Of a stretch of DNA of 64,000 nt, positions 40,995 to 52,900 are shown in pieces. The stretch lies in the NCBI GenBank assembly GCA_950022655.1, contig OX465587.1:34723716-34787715 (forward strand). Direction: 5' to 3'. The notes under the pieces were generated by a model. The model was not told the origin of the DNA. It did no database searches and saw nothing but the letters and a program-made list of their open reading frames with translations. Position 1 is the stretch's first letter. Each line of letters begins with the position of its first letter. Origin of the DNA: Alentia gelatinosa (taxonomy: Eukaryota > Annelida > Polychaeta > Phyllodocida > Polynoidae). The position numbers and the translations under genes are program-made.

Positions 40995-43900
40995 CTGTAA
41001 CAAGAATGGAGGGTGTTAGTTCATCAGCACAGACCCAATTCTTACAGTTAGGCTGTATCAAGAATGGAGGGTGTTAGTTCAACAGCATAGACTCAATTCT
41101 TACAGTTGGGCTGTATCAAGAATGGAGGGTGTTAGTTCATCAGCACAAACTCAATTCTTACAGTTAGGCTGTATCAGGAATGGAGGGTGTTAGTTCATCA
41201 GCACAGACTCAATTCTTACAGTTAGGCTGTATCAAGAATGGAGGGTGTTAGTTCATCAGCACAGACACAATTCTTACAGTTGGGCTGTATCAAGAATGGA
41301 GAGTGTTAGTTCATCAGCACAGACTCGATTTTTACAGTTGTGCTGTATCAAGAATGGAGAGTGTTAGTTCTCGACTCAAATGGAGGGTGTTAGTTCATCA
41401 GCACAGACTCAATTCTTACAGTTGGGCTGTATCAAGAATGGAGGGTGTTAGTTCATCAGCACAGACTCCATCCTTACAATTGGGATTTAACAAGAAAGAA
41501 TTAATCGGCACAGACTCAATTCTTACAGTATCAAGAATGAAGGGTGTTGGTTCATTAGTAGAAACTGAACAAGAGTTAGTAGTGTGAGTGTTTATCCCAC
41601 GACTGGCAGATTGTATTACAGCGCGAGGTAATAGCCGAGTGCAGTGAGTAGTCGACCTGACCAGAGCGCAATAAACACTCCCAGTGCTAACTTGAGTTCA
41701 GTTTAGCATTTATCCTACCCCATCTCCAAGATTTTAAAATAATAATTAGCCATTTTAGTTACAAGTTGCTAAAGCGAGTGAAGTTTGCGGCTGCCGATTT
41801 GCCAAGTAAGGCCAAAGATCGTCAACAATTCATAGACCATACAAGTGTGACGTCACTCACGTACTGGCCAATGATTGGTCTTTTTTTCTATTACACTGCA
41901 ATAAATAACACCTTACTGTAGGATCGCTGGAATACAGTGACCCAATGTTAAGCCTATGGCGTTCTTTGTTAGGGGTAAGATAATCAGTATAGACTCAATT
42001 CTTACAGTTGGGCTGTGAAAAGAATAAAGGGTGCCACCACACTTAATATCGCAGTTTTATATAATTTCTATGATCAATGTGAATCCTCATATCCCTATTC
42101 AATAAGACGAGAGAAAGCTGCTGGACTCACATTACAGCTGTGGTTGATGAAGCGCGCCAGGTTGCCACACTTGGTGGCGTCGATGACGTTCTCGCCGTCC
42201 ACTCTGAACAGGTAAGAGCTGCCGATGCCCACCGCCTCATAATTCTTCTCGCGGTTGTTGGCGATGGAGTGGCGGATGACCTGACCCACGTACTCGATCA
42301 CCATCTCCTCCGCCGCGATGGGCTCCAGCGCGAACAGACCCCAGTCGTGAATGCCCGACTTGGCGAACTTCAAGTGCTTCCTTCGGAACTGTGCAACAAT
42401 AACATGTTTAATCAGGAGAAGTTTTATTTCTTGTTAACATGTTTAACTACAGATCTTAAAAGTGTTTTAGATTTTTTATTTTTTTTTTTTTTTTTGTGTT
42501 GGTGGTTTTTAGGGTTAATTTACATGTTTAACTTCAAATTTTTTATTTTTTTTTATTTCGCAAACATACAATCTGTTATTGCAAGTTTTCATTGTAGTAC
42601 TACGGAGATACATGAGAATCTCCACATGTTTGCATCTAGCTGCAAGGCTGGAAAGAAAATGTGTTTTAGTTGCGGTTTTTTTGTTGTGGTGGTTTTTAGG
42701 GTTAATTTACAAACAAGGCTATCATACATGAAGTTGTTGACTCTGTTGCTACGATTATTATATGGACTTGGAAACTATATGAACAAAACAGATGTTATCT
42801 ATTTTTTTATCTGGATTGTGATTGGCTGATCTGGGTCACATGTTACAATACTATAAAAGGGTGACAGTTCCGAACTGCCACCCACTTTCACATTCATACC
42901 TACCATGTCTTTAATCGTAATCTCCAACAAGTTTGATACCTACCAGGTAGCAGTTCTCAGACTGCAGTGGTTTGTAGCACTGTTTTTTAATTACATCCTA
43001 CCTACAGTATCTTAAATAAGGTATTTTGATTGGGAAGTCTGGGCAGTTCACTGGTATTTAAGACTAGATGCAGAGTCAAGGTGAGCTTTAAGTGAGAGGG
43101 ACTGACCTTGAGCTGGTTGAACTTGAGCAGGTCGCTGACCTCCTCGCCTCGTGAACTGAGCACATTCTGGATGCGCCGCGTCTCGGAGCGCGCCTCTCTC
43201 GTCTGCTGCGCCTTCTTCTTCACCTGCTCGTTAGCGTCCTGCACCACAAACACAACAATGTCAGATTGTACGAGAGAGAATGGTAGTACATCCTTATTAC
43301 AGGGATTCCTGCACCACAGACACAACAATGTCAGATTGTACGAGAGAGAATGGTAGTACATCCTTATTACAGGGATTCCTGCACCACAGACACAACAATG
43401 TCAGATTGTACGAGAGAGAATGGTAGTACATCCTTATTACAGGGATTCCTGCACCACAGACACAACAATGTCAGATTGTACGAGAGAGAATGGTAGTACA
43501 TCCTTATTACAGGGATTCCTGCACCACAGACACAACAATGTCAGATTGTACGAGAGAGAATGGTAGTACATCCTTATTACAGAGATTCCTGCACCACAGA
43601 CACAACAATGTCAGATTGTACGAGAGAGAATGGTAGTACATCCTTATTACAGGGATTCCTGCACCACAGACACAACAATGTCAGATTGTACGAGAGAGAA
43701 TGGTAGTACATTCTTATTACAGGGATTCCTGCACCACAGACACAACAATGTCAGATTGTACGAGAGAGAATGGTAGTGCATTCTTATTACAGGGATTCCT
43801 GCACCACAGACACAACAATGTCAGATTGTATGAGAGAGAATGGTAGTACATCCTTATCACAGGGATTCCTGTACCACAACACAACAATGTACAGTGTCAG

Positions 43901-46900
43901 ATTACACTAGAGAGCTTGGAAGTAAATCTTTATCACAGGGATCTCAGTTGGAGTCAGGGGAAAAAGTGGAAATATTTTCATGTTGATTTTTCCGCCTCAG
44001 AAAGATCGGGAAAACTTGGATAATATGTCCCTGTCAATGTAAATGGAATGGGGCTGAGGGTCTGTGGGGAGGTTCAAACCACTGTTTTATTGGCGTAAAT
44101 GAGGCTAACTCAATATCATCTTTCTTTGAAACAAGGAAAAGTAATTAACTAAACTGAATATGAAAAAGTGGATTTCCACGGAAAAATAGAAGACTGATAT
44201 CTCTGTTTATTATAGGGATGTCAGTTGGGGGTCAGAAATATTTTTCATGTGGAATTTGTTGCCTCAGAGATGAAGAAAACATGTCGGTATTGACTCTGGC
44301 ATGGGTTGATGGTCTGTGATGAGAGGATCAAACCACTGTTTTATTGGCTTGATTGAGGCTCAATTCATATGACATTGTTTCACACAATGAAAAAGATTTT
44401 TGTAGAGTAAAAATAGAAAAGTGGATTTCCATAGAAACTGGAAAGCTGGCATCTCTTATGTTGAAAATTGTTTATCCTCCTACTGAAGATTAGTTGTATA
44501 ACGTGTATGTATTAGTTGCGATGAGTAGTTTGTTTGATTTTACGGCTAGTCAACTATTACAGGTCCTTCCAGACTTTCTCAAGGTTCAGCTTTTCTCACG
44601 GTTTTTACATGACTAGAGTGCTGATCAAATCTATGAGATGAATTTTGGTAGAAATCTCACCCCTACACATTAACCAAGGTGAGTTCTTTCACTTCCCACA
44701 CCACACAGACATGGTATGAGAAGGACTGGCATGCAATATAGCAGTAAATCTACTACTATTGGAGATGAAGGAGAAAAGTGTTTGTAGTTGGACTTGAACC
44801 CCAAAATCCCACAGCGATGTGCTGGAGCTGCATGCACTCACCAGCTGTCTTTGGTCTCCTTCAAGCTGACTCTCCGTCACTTGTACGCTGTGCTCGAGGT
44901 ACCTCAGTTTCTCTGCATGCGTGATTTTGTAGAAGCCTTCCGTGCGACTGCAGCCTGTTATGACAAGAATCACACAGACATTGAAAAAAATAATCCACAG
45001 CATCCAGGGATCTTTCATGTAGGGTTTACTATTGGGGTTATGTATAAAGTGTATGCTCGTCAAATCAATCATTAACTCTAAGTGGTACCTTTGGCTATAA
45101 GACGTAGCAAAACCCAAATTGGGAACTTCTTTCTTTTAGTTCGTTATAAATATCATCAAAGAAAGGAGGGGTTGCACTCCAGTACTAATGGTACTGACCA
45201 TCTTACTACAGGTTCCAGTGATATCTTTCTGTTAAAGTTAAAATTTTTTTGTTAATTCTAAACATTTTATATAAATCTCGGTGTTGAAAAGACACCCTAC
45301 ATCTGAACATACTGACGATACGAGTTATATCGAAAACTACTGACACTTTGGAGGTGACCGAGACCGACGTGGACCATACCCAAGCAGCTAATTGGCAATA
45401 TTTTTCTTGATTATTTACTCGTTTCTTTTTTTACATATATATACCTCATATAGTTACAAGTCATAATTGTCAAGTAAGTTATTCTTCATTGCTAAAACTG
45501 TCAATCATCCTTCTTAAACGATATAGGTACTAAGACTAAATGTAATGAGGCAAATAGCAGATTATATATTTGAGGCCCCAAATAAGATCTATGAATATAA
45601 ATCCTTCCCTTGTAAAGGGATCGTTTCACATATTACCAAAATAAGTTCTTTGTACTTTCCTACGAAAAAAGTACACATACAAGTCAATTATTGTACAATT
45701 CCTTAACAACAGTGATAAGAGCGAAACGCTACCTGTTTTGTGTTTCCTAAAGGGCTCCTCTGCCACACTGTGCTTGCGTTTTTTCTTTGGTGGGGATGGG
45801 TCTGGTATAAGTGTCAGTGGGTGGTCCACCCAGTGGATGTCGTTCAGCCAGTAGGACGATGGACTGTCGTCCTGCAACAATTCATCGTAGCGCCGCTTCA
45901 ACAGCGCGATGTCCTCCTCATCGATGCCCCGGATCAGGAAGTCGTACATGACCTGCATCTCCGCCTGCAGCGACCGAGGCTTCAGCTGTGGTTTGGGTTT
46001 CGGGGGAGGCGACACCTCCTCCTTTTTGATAATCTCACTGGTCAAGTTCGTCACATCTATCAACTTCTTCTCCTTCTGTTTCCTCTTCTCCTTCTTCTTT
46101 TTGGGCTTCTCTTCTTTGATTTTGATCTCGGGCAGCTCGATCTCGATGTCGTGGATGATGTTCTCGTCTCGCGGAGGAGTGACATGTGGCTCGATGTCAG
46201 CGACTGATGGGAGCTCCACCTCTGGATCTGGCAGTTTCTCGTTGTGTCGGATTCTTTTCGAAACAGATGGGTCCTGTGGGTGGTAACCCACACAGTAGTT
46301 ATGGTCTATTTGGATCTCCCGAGGCAGGGTGGCGATAAGATCCTGTTCCCCTTCAGAAGCCGAATCTGTGACATCCGAGTCATAAGGCACCATGTTGTCT
46401 GCTGGTGGCTTATCGGAGGGCTTGCCGAAGTAGTTATGGTCACTGAGCACTTCAGGCTCGGCTTTGATTTCTGTAGGTTCTGGTGATGCAAATTCTACAT
46501 TGGGGACAGTGACTGAGCGTGAAGGTTCATGCATCTGTAACAGTGCGAGAACAGCATCCTGTTCGAGACCAGAGTCGAGCTGGTGTGGCACCACCTCCTC
46601 CTCACCGACAGGTGATGCGAGAGGTGGTCTTTGGATCAGATCCTTCAGCACAGTATGCGACTCCGATGAAGATGGATGTCGCTCTCGGGGCTCCGGTGGA
46701 CGGTGATGGAGTTCCATGAGCATGTCGAAGGCGCCTCGCTCCTTATCAGTCAATGTATCTATACTTGTTGTACGCTCACCATCTTTACGTAAAGCTGTAT
46801 CCTCCTCTTCTTCAGCCTTTTCTTGTTCCTCTTCCTCCTTGTCTTCCTCCTCCTCCTTTTCTGGTGCAGTTTCGACTTGAGGAACACTGGCAGGTTTCTC

Positions 46901-49900
46901 TACTTCGTCGAGTTCTGTTTTAATAGGTTCGTAGGGTGACTCTTCTAGAGCGGGCTCGCTCAGTTTACTCACAACTGATGGCTCAGATAGGTTTTCTATC
47001 TTCTCGCTGCCCTCATCTGGTTTTTGGTCTACTTCCATCGCTTCTCCATCTTCATCTTCCTCCTCCTCTTCCTCCATTGCCTCTTCTTCTTCCTCCTCCT
47101 CTTCTTCCTCCTCCTCTTCTTCTTCTTCCTCCCCTGATTCTTTCTTAATCTCTTCTTCAGCTCTGTAAAAGTGAATAGCATTTAGTCAAATACATTGAAT
47201 TACGAATTGAATATTTGTTAGGTACAAGATTTTATCTCTTATAACTTATATAGAACATTGCCATTAAGAAAATGTTTTGAGAAAACACGACCTCATTATG
47301 TACTTATCTCAGCTAGCTTCAGATTGCAGTTTAATAAACAGTCCGTATCTCGTGATTGCCTACCTCACTTTAACTATCTATGTTCCTTTTTCAGCTATTT
47401 TACAAATCAAATAACTCAATTCAACTTCATTTCACTTTATGAGAAGTAGTCAATAAACAGAGAAATTTCAGCTATTCCCTTAGTTCTACTGAAAGTCCAA
47501 TCTCTATAAACAAAAGACAATGATGTCTCACCTCTCTGGCTCCTCGGCTTTGACTTCGGGCATGCCGGTTTCTGCTGACTCAGCGTTAACTGCTGCCTCA
47601 TCCGCTGAGCTGGCAGCTTCGTGTTCCACTTCTGCCGCCGTCGATTCTGACTCCAATTTCTCCTCCTTGACCGCAACTGCGGGCTCGACATCACTAGTAT
47701 CCATTGCACTGTCCTCCCTGTTTTAGGAAATAAATTTAAATGTAGGTAAATATACTGTGGTAATATACTCATCTAAATATACCTTCATTGGTTTTACTTT
47801 ACCTTATTAAAGATTGAGGTGTGGTTGGATCAACGCTTCAGGAACAGTGTATTGTTGTGCTTCATAAAATATACAATTACTGTCTGGTAATACTGATGGT
47901 AATAATACCAGGCATCTTTGTTTAAGGGAATGTTCACCAAGTGTAAGTGCTTAAATCAATAACTGAAGAACTGGTCTCCTTGAGTAATTACTACGCGATC
48001 AAACTAATGGTGTGTTAGACAGATCTAATCACTCTCATTGGTTTCTTCTACAGTATAGGGATTTATCCTACCCCTAATATAAAATCCCATAGGCTTAACA
48101 TTGGGTTTCCGTATGCCACGCTGACTGGCATACAGAGTTTTATATGCCACTAGTGGCATACAGCATTGTTTTCACGTAATATTCCAAAATCAAAGAGATA
48201 AGGTAGGATAAAATCAAAACCTGATTTGTTTTAATCTTGGCCACCGCATTCCACTCCTGAAGTTTTGGCTCCGGACTTCACTCGGCTTCGCCTCATGAAG
48301 TCACTTTGCCAAACTCCAGTCGTGGAATACGGTGGCCAAGATTAAACCTCATCCAGTTTTACGATAGTATGGTGCGGCCATGAAAAAAACAGAGAAAATA
48401 ATTTTCTGTGGAATTTCCTACTTCAGAGAAACTGAGAAAACATGTAATTCATATTGTTATTGGTCATGGAATGGGACTGGGGTGTTTGAGGTGGGTCGAA
48501 CCACTGTTTATTGGAATGAATGAGGCGCAATTTCTTCTCTCTTTGTTTTACAAAAGAAAAAAAAAAGAAATTAATAAACTGAAAATGAAAACAGGGATTT
48601 CCTTGGAAAAGAGAAAAACTGCTGTCTCTGACAGTAGAGACGAGAAGCGTACCTTTCTGTAGAGACTGCTGCCTTTGTTGTCGCGTCCTCCTCCTCTTCT
48701 TCGTCTGAGGATGACTCGCTGGCCTCCTCCTCAGAACTGCCCTCTTCGCTCTCTTCCTCCTCTTCCTCTTCGCTGCTTGCTGCACTGATTTCATCTTCTT
48801 CCTCCTCCTCTTCTGTAAGTCAATCCAAAAGCTGACATTAATACCATGTATAGGGTTTTCTATTCTTTATTGCTGATAGAAATAGTGAAATACACTTTCA
48901 CATCTGACTTGCAGGTAATATAGCAAGTGCAGCAACAATTAAATTCTTTCTCCTAAAGAAACCAGTTTTGAAATTCAAACCAAAAATAGATGCGAGGATA
49001 TATAACTAGTGATTATTGTGAGAATAATGACATAACTTGCTTTACTGTTTACATATATCTCCGTCTCATAAAACCTAACTTACATTATCTTATACAACCA
49101 ATGGCCAGGGATGTCAGTTGGGGTTGAGGAAAAAAGGTGGAAATATTTTTCAGGTGGATTTTTCTGCCTCAGAGAACAGGAAAATTTGGATACTATGTCC
49201 TTGAGAGCCATGGAATGGTGGCTGAGGGTCTGTGGGGGAGGTCCAAACCACTGTTTTATTGAAGTAAATGAGGCTAAATCAATATTATCTTTGTTTGATA
49301 GTAGGAAAAGCAGTTACATATATCGAATATGAAAAAGTGGCTTTCCACAGAAAAATGGAAAACTGACATCTCTGAATGGCAAGAGCATATCCCTGGATAA
49401 ATCTAAATGATCCTAATGCCTACAGGTAGAAAAGTGTGAAAAGTGATTACAAAAACAAAATGACCTTGATGAGGAACAATCTACCTCCCTTACAACATCA
49501 AATCTGTAAATCTGACCATGTGAGAACAGTAGTAACAGCCTGCAGCATGTTGATGTCTATTGTAAGGTATATAAATAACCATGTCTCTTCACCTTCAGAT
49601 TCTTTTTCCGACTCGCCTTTTTCGGACTCTGATTCACTGTCTTCGCTCTCCTCGATGACTCGTCTCCGGGCTTTACTCTTGGGCGTGCCTTCCTCTGCCG
49701 TGTCATCAGCATCGGACTTACCAACGGCGTCTTCCTCATCTGAACAAAAATACATAGACAAAGGCCAAATTATTCTAATGCTGGAAAAGAATGATTTAAA
49801 CTCACTGAGAATGACATTGTTTTTTGTTTTAATCTTTTATTTATACTGACCATAGCTCCGCGTATTATGAGACTCAAACTCGATGGGATACGAGCTCTGA

Positions 49901-52900
49901 CCCTAAACTTTCATAGGTTTCCTCTATAGTATCATGCAGGGAGATGGCAGTGAGACTGACCTGACTCAAGAGGGGGCAGTATTGTGTGTGTATCATGCAG
50001 GGAGATGGCGGTGAGACTGACCTGACTCAAGAGGGGGCAGTATTGTGTGTGTATCATGCAGGGAGATGGCAGTGAGACTGACCTGACTCAAGAGGGGGCA
50101 GTATTGTGTGTGTATCATGCAGGGAGAGGGCGGTGAGACTGACCTGACTCAAGAGGGGGCAGTATTGTGTGTGTATCATGCAGGGAGAGGGCGGTGAGAC
50201 TGACCTGACTCGAGAGGGGGCGGGCTGGGCGGGCGCATGATGTCCACGTCCTGACTCTCCTCGCCTTCAGGCGGTGGCGAAGGCGGCCGGAACTTTTTCC
50301 GCTGAAACACGACACAAAATACTGATTACTGATTGGTTACTTCCAGTAGGAATGAGTTGTGGAGAAGTCTACTTTCAGTAGGACCATTTCTAGGGATGTC
50401 TATTCAAGTAAGGACTATTTGTAATACTAGCTGTAGAAAAGGGTTTGTTCAGTGAAGACTATTTGCAAGGATGTCAGCAGCCCTTTGAAAAAACCCTTGA
50501 AGTCCTTTGCAGCAGCGACGACCTCCCCCCCCCCCTTTATTAACTGTTAAGCATTTACTCTACGGTTATATGACTTACATCAGCTTATATTGTGATATCT
50601 TATGTAAAAAAAAAAAAGAGGACAAATAGCGTAACTTGACAGCAAATTTATCTAGACTATCTGGACATATTATTAGAGCCTGTCGTAAATCCAAGTTCTG
50701 GAGTTCAAACCAAGGGCAAGTCCATGCTCAGTCTTCTTGTATTGTTTCAATATGGATTTAAAATTTGGAATAGTGGTTTTACATATTTACTCACTGTTTT
50801 TATGTTCTGACGGGAAATATGGTAGTACATCAGTTTTTGTAAGTTATAATGAGCAAGTTTACTGGGAATTCAAAAAGAATTTAAACTGTCTCCACTGGTG
50901 AGATGGACTAGTACTTGAGTATGCTCTCTCCAAGCAGAACCCCATCTTTTAAACCCTATTAATCTTAAACCAAATATCTGCACAGGAGAGTGCTGCATGA
51001 AGCTGGTTCCTGGTGTCACCTATGCATACAAAGTGATATGTATGGTAACTATCAGATGGTTTCGGAGATTTTAATGAAAACTCTAAAAGATCATGGCAGC
51101 ATAACTGTACACATTTACAGGGAAGTCATGTATATGGGGCTCTAGAGATAATATAAGGTTGACATACATCAGTTTTATCAAGGCCTTTAGATATTAGAAG
51201 AAAAAAAAAAAAAAATTAAAGATAATTAAAAGTATCATAAAAATCCCTGAATTCGATTATTTCCCTGAACATTGACATTCCTGTATTTGTAGAGGCGGAT
51301 GACTTACTCTGAAGGAGGGCAGTTTGGGGATGCCGCCGCGGATGCCGAGCAGTCCGCCCATGCCCATACCGAAGTTGTTGCTGCCCAGCCCGACTTCTTT
51401 GCTTTCAAACAGCTGAGAGATAGAGGAGCCGGAGTCTGCCTTGGAGGACAGCGGCGCTCCGGGCACGGCGTGGGACGCCGGTTTCCTGTCGAGAGGGCCA
51501 CGCGGGGTCTTCACCGGCGTGCGCTGAATACTGCTAGCACTACTACTACTACTCTCCAGTGACTTGGTTGGCTGTAATGAGAACAGATCCTACATGTGGT
51601 GATTCCCCAACAAACATTTTTTTAAAGGTAATGTTCATTCTGGAGGTTTTGTAGGCTCAAAATAGTGCCTATTTCCATAGTGCTCCAGCCTGGAAAATTA
51701 CATGCACTACTTTTGAGCCTAGATCCTGTACAACCAAACAAATGTCGTAGAGTGTACTGCATATCCACTATACAAGGTGTACTGTCGCCTCACTGTAGCA
51801 CAGTGGTTGTTCAAGTCTGCTAGAATATTGCACAGAACATATTACAGACAGACCTCCTACATCTGCTATCAGCATACACATACAGTGTCAACAACTACTG
51901 GGACCAGGAGGTCCAACAATCCACAACTATAAGTTTTTAAAAGATGTTTTATCATTATTCTCATTAGACTTAGTGGCTGTGGAATTATAGTATAGGAAAT
52001 TGTTGCATCATACATATCATTCTCTTAATCTTGGAGGAACCTGGCTTTGGTCAACTCTATTCTGTGTCATTCAATTAAGAAAGAAATTTAGATTTTCACT
52101 TTTTGATTGATCATTAGATAAACTTTGTGCAGAGATTTGGTATTTATATTGAACAACCTGACTATGCTGTATATGCTACGAAATGAGATGGAGAATTGTG
52201 CGAAGATAGTAATCCAGTTTCCTGATAAGATATAAATGTACTACCCTACCTTGACACGATTGGCTTCCATGTCCCACCATTGTTCAAAGCCCTTGAAGGC
52301 AGAACTTTGCACCATGCGTTTGCACAAATCCTTCTGCAGAATGTCTTTCATCTCTTTGATGACCTGTGAAATGCAACAAACATGAAGTGCACACATCCTA
52401 CATAAATGACAGTTCACTGGTGACGATGGTATTTTATTATCCATCGTATACAAAGTCTCCATTAAAAATGTATGGTGACTCAATAAACCACTATCTATCA
52501 TTTAAAAAAAACTGTCAGAGGCTATTGGTATTGTATACAGATTTCAAATAAATTTAATATAGATATCAAAATCGTTGTATACGGAAAATATACCCTATTC
52601 TATTCTATTTATTTGTATATACAACGCTATGCCTATGGTGTGAGAGCAAAAATTTAGTCCCAAATCATATAACCTATAATATGCTAATTCATCGGTTTGA
52701 TTTATCAAAGAAGATGGATAATACGAGAGGTTGACGTGTAGTAATGTTGCTGTTAATATCTAATCACGTTTTGTTTGATGTCCTCAAAATGTCAATATAT
52801 AAAAGATAATCGAGAGCAGGAATTATCAGTAACATCAATATTGAGCAAGACAATACATATTCACTGCTTCTCAGGGATGTCAGTTGGGGTCAGGGAAAAA

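Noticed and set aside
42140..42829. Plus-strand ORF of 229 codons across SETD1 exon 15
   Set aside because: Antisense of the SET core plus intron T-runs; no motifs.
40987..43910. Tandem arrays as possible CRISPR
   Set aside because: Units are contiguous without unique spacers and the DNA is eukaryotic; these are minisatellites.
45740..46706. Several plus-strand ORFs opposite SETD1 exon 12
   Set aside because: Shadows of a low-complexity acidic coding exon.
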